A stretch of 64,000 nucleotides of DNA from positions 10,316,501 through 10,380,500 of the forward strand of contig JANTQA010000012.1 of assembly GCA_027625915.1 (NCBI GenBank). Direction: 5' to 3'. The position numbers were made by a program, and so were the translations under genes. Source of the stretch: Anaeramoeba flamelloides (Eukaryota; Metamonada; Anaeramoebidae). The first letter of the stretch is position 1, and each line of letters opens with the position of its first letter. Below are positions 42,792 through 54,600 of this stretch, piece by piece. The notes under the pieces were generated by a model, which saw only the letters and a program-made list of their open reading frames with translations, was not told the DNA's origin and searched no databases.

Positions 42792-45700
42792 TTATTTTTC
42801 ATTTTTCTTTTCTTGAATTTTATTTGCCATCCATTCCCAACCCCCTTCCAATCCTTCCCCCGTTAGAGCACAACAAGGTTTTATTGCCCAATCGTGGTTT
42901 TTAATTTCTGTAAGTTTAAGTGCTTTAATCAACTGCTTTGGTTTCATTGATGTTTTTTTATCCATTTTATTAGCAAAAACTAAACAAACAGTATCAGATA
43001 ATTTTTCATCGGCCATGATTTTAAACAATTCTTTTCTAGTTGTACTTAACCGTTCGTGGTCTGTACTATCTACAACAAAAATCACAGCTGAGGTGTCTGA
43101 ATAATATGCGGACCAGGACTTTCTTAAATTTTCTTGGCCTCCAATCTATTTAATAATTTTATTTAGGTTTGAAGATAAATAAATTTGGTTAATTGAGAAT
43201 ATTTAATTTGGATCTTTCTTCTTTTTCCCTCTCTTTCTTTTTTTATTTTTTTTTTACTTTTACTTTTTTTTTTGTTTATAAGTATTGAATATAATTTTAT
43301 GTGCATGCACCAAGGCATACGAATCTTAAATTTCATATTGGCTACTTGATTACATCATTCATTTAGTGATATTTCTCAGATTTGAGTTTTAACTATTTTA
43401 CACTATTACTGGGAAAAATAAAAAACGTTAAGCTCTTAATTTTTTTTTTAAATGTTTTTTATTCTTTGCTAATATTTTTTTTTTATTGTAAAATTCTTCA
43501 TTGCTTTCTTTTTTCCTTTTAAGGTATTATGGTCACCATGTATTTCTAAATAATTAGTATATGTTGAAATTGGGCGTAAATGATATTAGTGCGCCATGGC
43601 TCAAATAGTTTCTGTGACTCTAAAAAATCTATTTTAAATCCTATTGCACAATAAATTATTACAGTTTTTTACTAAGGATCACTATTAAAAATTTTCATTT
43701 GTGAAATTTATTTTTTAATTCCTTTGACAAATCTAAAAATAGAAACCCAAATAATAGTATTCCAGTATTTAATAATTCATATTTAGAACTTCCAAAAATA
43801 ACTATTTTTTTATAATTTTTTAATTTCAAAGATTTACTCAATAATCATCAACATAAAAACCCAAAGAATGATTAATTTTGTTTGCTTTTTTTTTAAAGCT
43901 AATTGTAACATCAATATATTTCCATGATTTCAGAAATAATTTGCCAAAAAAATCTATTGGTTAATTATTTAATTTTTTTAAAAAAAAACGAATTTTTTAA
44001 AAACTAATCTACATTTCCCCATAAATTTAAGATATATATATTTCAACTTTGGAGTCTGAATATTGATAATTCAACCTTTAAATTTGTGACGAAATGCAGA
44101 TTTTTTTCTGAAATTGTTTGGGGGTTTTTACTAATACCTAGATCATTTTTAACTGATGTGATCAACAAATATTACTACTTGATTAATCAATTTTTTAGAG
44201 ACATTTGAACCATGTAGCACTTATTTGGTTAGGCCCAATAACAACATATTTTTATCGTAGGCTTCTCCTTGGTAGACACTAACCCCTTAAGTTTCAAATA
44301 AAATCTATTTCAAAAATTGTGACTCACCTGAAATCATAAATTGAAATAATAAAAAATATTTCCTTTAGTATTCAAGAACAACAAATTACTTAATCTGATT
44401 AATAATTAACTTTTTTTAATTCTTAGAAAGATATAAAAAAGCCTGGAATTTTACAAATTATAAGAAATAAAATCAAAAACTAGGAAAAAAGCGAGTCACA
44501 AATTTTGAATTATTCATTACTTTTATCTATTTAACTTTCAGGAAAAATATTAAGTCTACTTCTCTTCAAATAAAAATAATTAAAAAATACTTCTTTTTTT
44601 ATTAACAAGTAGAGAAGAAGAAAAATAATCTGTTGATGTGGCTCTGATTTGGTGGATAAAGTATTGTAGAAGAGAAATGGCGGTGCCAATTTAACTTCCT
44701 ATTATATACTATTTCCCCGTATTTGGATCAACTTCCGACAAATAAGGTAATAATAACTTGTAATTGAATCAACTTTTTCAAGTGCGGTATTATTTAAAAT
44801 AGGTGGTATTATGGTGGCGATTTCAAAATTTTCGGCGCAATGAACAAAAAATGGAAATAACTGCCAACACACTCAACACTTGGGCACAAAAACAACCTTT
44901 TAATTTAAGTTTTTGCTTTTTTTGTGATTTTTTTAATTCTTTGATTTCTTGCTTTTCATATTGTCTTTGTTTGGAAATAATATTTTTTCTTTTTCATTTT
45001 TATTTTTTTTAAAGATATACCATGAGTTATAATCGTACATACATTAGAGATAATATAAAAAACTCGAAATAAATTTTGTTTTTAGAGCTAACGGTGTTTT
45101 TTTTAAATTTGAGAATAAACCGAAAATTTATTGAAATTTCGGTTTATTTCTCATATTAAAAAAAACCTAACAGCAAAAAGAAGGTAATTTTAATGAATCA
45201 CCTCTCTTCAATAATTTTCAAAAAAAAAAAAAAAATATTGTTTTGGCAAATAAGTAGAATGAAAATTTTTTCTTGATTCTTTTTCAACTTTTTAGTCAGA
45301 ATTATAAGTTTTTTTTAATTTTCTTAAGGATCTTGTCATCATCATACAATTTAACCATATTGATAGATGTTTTTAGATGAAGAAATTTTATTCTATTTTA
45401 ATATTACAAAATACAACCTTTTTATTTTTTAGTTAAGCACATTATATTCATCTAAATTTTGATTATTTATTTTGTTTTTAAACGAAATAACTTAATAAAT
45501 ATTGAGAGTGAATTACAAATTTTTTTTTTTTTTAATAAAAGATGGTCAATTCTTGAAAATTTATTTGGTTTGCTTTCCTAATTTGTTTCCTATTTTTCTT
45601 CATTTATATTTTACAAAATACTTGTTAAAGAAAATGATTACCAAAAAAAAAAAATACAAACTGTATTGGTGTAAAATCAATTCATTGTGATTTCTTTATT

Positions 45701-47732
45701 TGAATTTATTTTAAAAAAATGAATATTCGGACAAGAATAGTGATTTTTACAAAATTTCTTTTCCTTTTGATTTTTAATAATAAAATATTCCTCATTAGAT
45801 TATCTAGGTTAAAAATATGATAGAATAAATTAAGGTGCAAAAATTAAAAAAAGAACAAATAATTTCTCAAAAGTAAATTGAAATTTTATTTACCAACTCT
45901 TTAAGAATTAATGATCAAGAAAGTAAAAAACAAAATTTTGAGAAATACTCATTTGTCCATTTTAAATATATTTTTTTAGAACTAAAAATTAAATAAATGA
46001 AAAAGAAAAAGTGTGTCAATTTCCAATCGGGTACAATTTGGCTTAAAAAAACTTTTGAAAAATCCTAATAAAGCCTTTTTTGGGTTATTCCAGACAATAT
46101 TTAAAAAATCAAAAGAGATCAAAAAAGTATTACTAAAACTTTTTATGAAATTTCTGAGTATTTTTTCATTTTTTTTTTAAAAGAATAAAATTGGAATATC
46201 TTTTTTTGTGCGAAATTATGCAAATTTGATTACCAATAAAAAAACAATCTAAAATTTAAAATCTTTAAATAATTACCAACAAAATTCTATCTTTTAGGAA
46301 ATCGAATTAAATTTTAAATTCAATTTAAATAATTAAAAAGATTTTAATAATACCTCAATTTGACAAAATGAAATATTTATTTTTCATTTTTATAGGAATA
46401 GTACACCCTAAAAAATTAGATTTTATCTCAAAAAGTTCAAGAAAAAAAAAGAAAAATTAAAGAACAAATTTTCTTTTTTAATTGATTTACAAATATCTTT
46501 TTGTATTTCTTCTACGAATTAAAATGGAATAATTTATTTCTGGAAATTGAAATAAAAATTTTTCCTTTATTAATTGGAAAATAATGATAAATTCAAATAA
46601 ATGTTTAAAAATTTTCTTCTACAATTTAATCTTTTTACATTTTTTAACTGGGTTATGAATAAAGATTTATAAAGATTTTGAAGACTGAAATGCAAATGTA
46701 AGTTTACCAGTTAGTTAATTTTTGATGTGTTCGTTGAAATGGAATCTTTTGAAAGATTGAGTTATCGGAATTTATAAAAATGGGGAATTGAACGAAAAAT
46801 GTTTAACCTGCTTTGAATTTATAAGTATTTGTAAAACCAGACACGGACAATTGTTGGCCCCAACCAACGTGAGTTTGGTATTTCTTTTGAAGCTTTTTTT
46901 TTTTTATTTCTTTTTTAATGTTCAATTTGTTTTGTTGTGATTTACTATCCTAATTTTCTGGCTAGTAAAGGAATAATTTGTATTTCGATTTCCTCAGAGA
47001 ATTTTTCAATTTTTTGTTGAAAAAAACCCAAAGATCCTCCCGAAATCAATTAGAAATGATATTTTGAGGATTTAATTCAGCTTTTTCTTTTTAATTTTGA
47101 GACAAAATTTTGGTAAGGAGAATTGGAGAGTACTTGAATTAGAAGACCCATTTCTGTAATTTTCAGACGTGACGAAAAAATGAGACAATTAAAAATAAGA
47201 CAATTTAAAAATCAATAAATTTCACAATTAAAGGGAAATGAATATTGAGACAAATCTTAATTCAAAACATTAGTTCAAAATTTTAAACTCTTGTAATGAA
47301 TTTTTGAATCTGGGATTCCTTTTGTGATCACGAACAGTTTGTTTTTTCAGATCATTTGAATTTTTGTTTTGTTTTTATCTTTCTTTTTCTTTTTCTTTTT
47401 ATTTTTCTTTTTTTGCTGTTTTCATAATTATAAATTGACAAATACTAAAAAGTAAGTTTCTTCTTAAATTTTTAAAGTGTTTGGAATAGAGATGATCTTC
47501 AAGAGATCTTTAAAAAGAAAAAAAATTGGAAAACAATTACATCCCAACATTGAAATTTGATATTTTTATGAACCAGCTCTTCAAAGTTTGATCCTATTGT
47601 TGGTCTTGTATAAACAACTTCGTTGAGTGCTAAATAGTAAAGTATTGTTGTTTTTCCTGCATTGTCTAGACCAAGAAGGAGAATTTTATGCTCTTCGCTA
47701 TTTGAAAAAAGAGAAGACAACCAGGAACCCAT
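42792..47732 (-). CDS. ARL5: ARL5 small GTPase (ARF-like 5)
   Basis: Exons on minus are 47732-47541 and 43145-42792; the join WD|IGGQE is phase 0 and gives 181 aa (human ARL5A is 179). ARL5 works at the trans-Golgi, recruiting the GARP tether. Gly2 with Ser6 fits N-myristoylation. The P-loop is [10 protein letters not shown] (21-30), followed by PTIGSN with the switch I threonine, [10 protein letters not shown] (switch II, catalytic Gln), NKMD (usual NKQD) and [12 protein letters not shown]. The donor is GTAATT and the acceptor [25 protein letters not shown] closely follows the ARL5 subfamily, distinct from ARF1 and ARL1. The intron is 4395 nt and holds element F copy 2 and an HPM module. Confidence 0.95.
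43516..44291 (+). mobile_element. Element F copy 2 (776 bp, uninterrupted)
   Basis: Left end CTTTTAAGGTATTATGGTCA pairs with the right end GGTAGACACTAACCCCTTAAG. The body matches the split copies at 4283-8739 and 52990-54150. No ORF, and no target duplication identified. This copy defines the empty sites for the insertions in the other two. Confidence 0.75.
45087..45172. repeat. HPM module A4 (single hairpin)
   Basis: GCTAACGGTG, then a hairpin with arms TTTTTTTTAAATTTGAGAAT and ATTTCTCATATTAAAAAAAA around GAAAATTTATTGAAATTTC, then CCTAACAGC. The trailing AAAAAGAAGGTAATTTTAAT resembles the sequence after array A5. Confidence 0.75.
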
Positions 47733-50700
47733 TTGGGGTTGTAGTTCTTCAAGATAAATGTAAAAAAATGAAATACACAAATACCTTTAAACTTTTAAAA
47801 GTTATTCCATTTTAAAACTCTGACTCATAAAAATGGTTACAAAAGAACCAATAAAACTCTTCACATATTTTCTTTTTGGCTTGAAAATTAAGAATATTGC
47901 AAAGACTCTACTTTAATGACTTTTAAAAAACAATTTGAAGCGTTTTTTCCAGCAATATTTTAGAATTTCTTACAAAGATTAAAATGACTGAACTTTTGAT
48001 AAGGTGTGGAATAAGAACCAAATTATTATAGTTGGATTTCATACAAAATTTCAGAAATTATTTTTGTTTTGATTACTTTTCAAATTTAAGGGCATAATCA
48101 CTACCTTAGAATTTGATCAAGCTGAATTTAATATTATTATGTTATAATAATTGTTATTGAATATACATTTTCAAAAATGTTTTCCGAATTATAATTATAT
48201 TCAAACGAAATTAATAATGGGAAATAATAACTGTTTATGAAAAAAAATATATAAATAAAATTTAAACAAGTAGCTACTTTTCACTAATTTTGTGAGCCAA
48301 ATTTAAAAAGAATATGAATCATTTAAATCATGTATTCTGCCCAAATACATTGGATATATTAATAAATATGAGAGTGTCGATATATCCTAGTATTATATAT
48401 TTATTAATCAATTAAAAAACCGAAATCAAAAGAATTGAAAAAATTGATCAAGACAAAACTAAAATAAAGTATTTATTTTTTTATATTGATCTTATCTGGG
48501 AAATTTGATTGAATAACTTCTCCCTTTTTTGTTTTTATTATTAATTCTTTATGGAAATAATTTATTAAGTAAAATATTTGAGAAACACATTACTTTCTAT
48601 TTCTAAAGAATTTCCAAAATGAATTACCAAATCCTAATTTCATTTAATGCATTAATTTTGAATTTAGACTAGAAAAAAGCGTATTTCTGAAAAAAAGATT
48701 TATTGGAACGAATTTCAATGATTTGAAGAGTATTTATTTTCTCTTAAATTAAGTTCAAAATGATGATAGAATCTTATTGTTATATTTTTCAATTTTTTTT
48801 ATTTATTTTACGTTGACAATTATTGTTATTTTTTGATTACAAGAAATCCATCTCTTTACTTTAATCTTTAAAAATTTATTCATTTTTTAGCTTAGTTTGA
48901 TAAAAATATTTGAAATAAGAATTTTGAAAATTAATTTGGAAAATTATGACTTTATTAAATAAATAATAAAAAATTTGAATTAAGAGAATAAAGCAAAGAT
49001 AAATTATTTTTCAAATCAAAAATAATAAAAATTATGAAAAAAAATCTTTGAAAAAATACTTTGTTCATTTTTTTTTAATTATTATTCTTGATTTTCAAAA
49101 AATTTATTTTGAAAGGTGATCTTTCTTGTTTTGTCTTCTAAAAGAAAATATTATTTCAAATGCCCACTTTCACTGGTATTCTTTTTTTGGTTTATTATTT
49201 TATTGGTTATATGAATCTCCAGAAAAAATTTCTCGATTCATAACAAGATTTAATCAAACAAGAAAAAAACGTTCAAAAAAATTGTTCAAAAAATTTGAAA
49301 AATAAAAGATTTGACTCTGATATACTTTGGATTCGGTTATTTCCACAAATTTTTGGAGTGATTTTTTTATAAGTTTATTGTTAAAATACCGGGTGAAACT
49401 TGAAACAATTTTTTCAGTAAATGTTCACACAATCAAAAATTTTTAAAATTGTTATTATAAAACTCCTTCTTTTATACGAATTTAACGATTTTAAAGCTTA
49501 CAATCCCCGAAATTTTAAAAACTTTTAACTTTTGTTGGGTGTTTCTATTTACTTTTTTGGTTCTTGGATGAATCGATCTTGTGTTGATTCGAAGTTTTAA
49601 GAATTGTTCTAAAAGATAATTTTTGAACAATTTATTTTTATTTTTTCCAAAATCCCAATTGAAGAGTCTAAGATTCGTTGGAAGGTAAGCTAATTAATTT
49701 TTTTTGATTTTTGAGTTGATGATGAAATATTTATTGTTCTTTTACTCAATTTGCTAAAAAAAAAATCAAAAATTTATAAAAGCTACCAATAAAATCAGAC
49801 TAAAATAAAAATATCAATTCCTAACTGACAAATAACATTTTATTATAAAATATTTTCCAATATATTAGTCTTACACCCTTCGATACAACTTGTGGAAAAA
49901 AATATATAAAATAGAAAGATTTTCTTTTAACAACAATTATAATACATAACACATTAAAGACCAATTAACTAACCCCAAATAACAAACAACCATACCATTC
50001 AAAAGAAATTTTTTTTTTCAATTCAAGGGATTTTAAGCCTAAATTCAATCTTATAAGAAAGTTTTTTTTTGTTTTCCTTAATCATCAGAAGTCTTGAAAT
50101 TTACCATTTAAAAGTAATAACATTTTTTTAGAATAGTAAAACTTTTACATAAAATGTCTCTCATTCAATAATCTTATTTTGAATAGTATATAGGGACTAG
50201 GAAACTAAAAAAAATCTTCTATTAAATTTAAGAACAAATCCAACAATATTTTACAGCATCTTAAAATTGAAAAATGAAGTAAAAATCTGAAAACTAAAAA
50301 TCAAAACTTACTTTAAATACTATTTTCCAAAAGGAATTATTTTTTTTAAAAGTTTGATCTATTTTTCCCATTTTTGAGAAGTTCAAAATAAAACATATTT
50401 CTGAATTATTTTTCAAAAAAACAGTATTTTTGATTGGAAGAAGAAAGAAATCTTAATATCTCAAAGGGGGTATACCAAAATAAACTTTTAAAATAAAACG
50501 ACCAAGTTCGAAAATAGCCAAATATAAACAATCTCCTTAATTTCAAAAAAATTAAATACAAGAATTATTTTAAACTTGAAAAAAATATAAATTTTTGATT
50601 CAAAGTACAGTTCAAATGAAATTTTTCTTTTTATTGAACAAAAAAAAATACAGGAAAAAATAATTTAGAATCATCAAATTAAAAATTATCCCAAAATAGT

Positions 50701-51668
50701 TTTTTAAAACCTGGAAAATTCAACTTATAATCTACAAAAATACTTTTTAATTGGATTATTTATGTTCAATAATTAATAACCAAAATTTAATTCTTTCAGG
50801 GGGTTATTAAAAACACAAATTTTAAATATATAAATAAACTTAACAATTATTTCTTAATTATTTAAAGCTTTTCAAACTAATAAAACTAATCCAAATAAAT
50901 AAACCCAGTCAAAAAAATGATATATATTATCAAATAAGTGATTTTAATCCTAAACGGTTGTTTTTTATCTCACTTAACATTTAAAAAAGAATATTGCCTT
51001 ATCTTTTAAATTTCTTGAAATTTAATAAATATTTGTGAATAAAATAAATGATCAATTTTTTTAGATCTTCAAGGATTCAATATTTGATTTATTTTTCTTG
51101 TATTTTTTAAATAAGGTTAAAAGGATCAAGGTTATTTGTTCATACAGACTCTCAGAAATTACTAAAAGTGAGATTTCTTCAAAATAAATATTTTACTGCA
51201 AATTTTTCTTTTTTCTAATTTGATCCAAAAATACAACAAAAAAGACTCTTATCTTTTGATTTAAAATTTAATTGGAAAAATGAAAAACTGTTTTAAAAAT
51301 GATAACTCATCTCTCTAAAGTTGATAAACGAAGTGGCATATTGTGGTTTAATTGTATCCTTGTGTAAATAATTACTCTATTTTACTTTGGTAATAAAAAT
51401 AAATAAAAGTTACTAGTCCCTTAAGTCAAAAAAGAAACAATAATTTACAATGATTTGTAATATCAGACTTTTTTTCTACTGTTCAACCGAAACAATTTTT
51501 GGAAAGGAAATTTATGATTCGAAAAGTTTTCATTTCAAAAGAACCAACTTAGTCCACTTTTACTTTTCTTAAAGATACAAAATAATTTCATCTGAAAAAG
51601 CTGAAAATGGAAAAATCACAGAATCATTTTTTCTTAGAAAAATAACTGGAATCTTTTCGATTTTATTC
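47733..51668. other. Intergenic region between divergent ARL5 and the MBL hydrolase
   Basis: Nearly 4 kb of AT-rich DNA with both promoters. R8 copy 2 lies at 49470-49700. No other gene, RNA gene or clear transposon end was recognised. Confidence 0.55.
49470..49700 (+). repeat. R8 repeat copy 2
   Basis: Shares GGTTCTTGGATGAATCGATC (compare GGTTCTTCGCTGATCGGTC), CTTACAATCCC, AATTTTTGAACAATTTATTT and AAGAGTCTAAGATTCGTTGG with the copies near 36000 and 63100. Confidence 0.45.
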
Positions 51669-54600
51669 ATGACAAAATTAATAGCAACACTAATTGGTAG
51701 CGGAACAAGTTATGGCGTTCCAGTTCCAGGGTTTGTTAATTTCTTCTTGGCTTTTCTTTTGGTTATGCTTTTGATCTAATTTCTGTTGTTGAATATTTTT
51801 TGATTTAAATTTTATTTGCAAATTAGATGCTTTTGTGAGGTGTGTTGCTCTAAATCAAAAAAAGACAAACGTCTAAGATCGTCTTTATTGATTCAAAAAA
51901 TTAATGAGAATAACAAGGAAGAAAATGTAAATATCATTATTGACGCTGGCCCAGATTTCCGAAGGCAGGCACTCAAATATAACATCGACCATATTAATGG
52001 AATTGCCGTAACACATACCCACTCCGATCACATTGCTGGCTTTGATGATGTGTATTCGTTTGCAATCCGAAACAAGCAAATACCAGTTTATAGTTCACTT
52101 GACTGCTACGGAGGAATGGTAGAAAGGTTTGGGTATATTTGGGAAAAAGAAAAACGATCTGAGTATTTGCCTTGGCATGAAATAAAGGGTAATAAACAAT
52201 TTGAAATTGAGGGAATTCCAATTACACCAATCGACGTTGTACACAGTGTTGCACAAACACACGCTTTTCGTATTGGTGATTTTGTTTATATGCCGTAAGT
52301 TTTCATTCAAAATGCCTTTTGCTAATTTTTTTTTATCAATATTTCGCACATTCTTTGAGTGAAACGTGATCTTTGTTACAAGTAAAAAACACTTCCAAAC
52401 CCAAATTGTATTTCAAACACAAAATGTTGTTGTTGTTAATTTTAGTAATTCAATTTTGAAAAGCCTTTTTTTGATAAGATTAGCAATTTGATCTAACTGT
52501 TGAGAGAAAAGTCTTGGACAGAGAAAAATAGTTGGACACCATTTTTAATTGGGAACATTACATAAAATGATTTTTAATTTCTTTCGTTTGTGAAATAACT
52601 AAGGAAATAACAATAATCTACTTATGAGAATAACGATTAATGTAATTCTACTTTTTCAAAACCTTATCTCTTATAATCTAAAGCAAGTTCAAAAATTACA
52701 ATTTTCAGAATTAATAGTAAACTTTACTAAAACTTAGGATTTTTGTTAAAATAGCATGATCTACTTTAGTTATCAACCATTCAAATGAGTATTCTACACA
52801 CACCACAGATTAATGAACTTGTAACACCTTAAAACCTGGATTTATATAAAATTCACCTAGTTATCAATAGGATTTGATTTTCAATTTTACTAATGTTCCC
52901 AATTAAAAATTGTGTCCAACCATTTTTCTGTGTCCAACATTTTTCTCTCAACAGTAAACAAGTTTTCTCTATCCAACATTTTTCTCTCAACAATTATAAA
53001 CTAAAAAATTTCAAAAAATTTCAGAAAAAAAATCTGCATCACTCCACAAATTTATAGGCTGAATTATCAATATTCAAGAATTCAAAGAAATATATCTTTC
53101 TTAAATTTTTCTCTGAATGTGGATTAGTTTCAAAAAAAATCAATTTTTTTAAAAACATTTAAAGAATTAGAATAATAGATTATTTTGACAAATTATTTCT
53201 GAATTATTGGAAACGTATTGATGTTACAATTGGCCTTATACAAAAGAAAACAAAACTAAATCAGTCTTTGGGGTTTTATGTTGATGATTATTGAGTAAAT
53301 CTTTAACATTCAAAAAATTATAAAATAAACTCCATTCCAAAAATTTGGACACACCCAAAATCAAAAATAGGCAAAAAAAAAAACCTCAATTTATTATATT
53401 TTTCTAAACGTAATGCTAAGCATATTTAAGTTTACAAGTATTATTAATGTTTTTATAAGTAATCATTTTTATGTAAAGCGAGGAAAAAAATATAAAACAC
53501 AAAAATAAAAATCAGGTGTGTCCAAAATCATAAAACAAGATGAATAAAAAATGTATTGGTAAATTTGTTGAAATTTCACCAACTATTATTGATCGATCAA
53601 ATGATAGATACCTATGACCAATTATGTATGCGGTTTTTTAATTTAACAAACTCAACACTAACCTTTTATCAACTATCGAAAAAAAATTCCAGATCTAACG
53701 AAACAGATTACATAAATTGGGAAAAAAGAAATGAAAACAAAAAAAAAAATACAAAAAATGAAATAGTTTGTAAAATCAAAATTATTTCAAAATTGAATTT
53801 AAAGTGTGATGTTGTTATTCTTTCAACTGTTTAAACTGTCTAAAAATTTTTGGAATTTAGTTTAGTTACTTTTGGATTTTCTAAATAAGAATTATTAAAT
53901 ACTTGAATACTATTATTTTGAGTTTCTATATTTAGATTTGAGAAAAGGAATTAAAAAAAATTTTTCAAAACGACAATTTTTAATAGTTATCCTTAGTAAA
54001 AAATGTAAAAATTTTTTGTGCATTAGTATTTTCTAATAGATTTTTAAGAGTCACAGAAACTATTTGAACAATGGTGCACTAATATCGTTTACACTCAATT
54101 ACAACACACCTCAATTATAACCACATCTATGGTAATGCTAATCCCTTAAGAAAGAAAAAGAAAAATAATTAAATTTTCTTTTTATTTCTTAAATTCAAAA
54201 AAAAAAAACGCATTTAGCTTTTCAAAAATTTAAAAGAATTGAGTAAAGCTTGAATTCAATTTTATTCTTTTAAATTTTGGAAAAGTTTTTCTCGTGGTTT
54301 CTGTTAATTAAGAAAATTTGAATAAATTTTCTTTTTATTTCTCAAATAAAAAAACACCTAACAACAAAAAATAATTAAAATGGGAAAGCTCAACTTCCAT
54401 TTTAAAATTCATTAATTTCACAAATTATCTAAATAGATATTCTCAAGTTTACGATAAGAATAAAATAAAAACATTTAAAACTTATTCAAAAAATAATTCT
54501 ACTTAGAAATAGACGAAGTAACGATCATTTTCTTTAAAATTGCCAATTCTATTAAAAAAAATCGAAAATTTGGATTAACAATTAATTCAAATTAACAAAA

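Larger units (their letters stand above)
43146..47540 (-). other. ARL5 intron (4.4 kb)
   Basis: Contains element F copy 2 (43516-44291), HPM module A4 (45087-45172) and AT-rich filler. A short GC-richer stretch at about 44640-44910 holds a readable segment ([20 protein letters not shown]) in the frame opposite to ARL5. It has no start, no partner exon and no known family. Confidence 0.7.

Noticed and set aside
51885-52349. Minus-strand ORFs over the MBL hydrolase
   Set aside because: Antisense shadows; the plus frame has the HTHSDH metal site.
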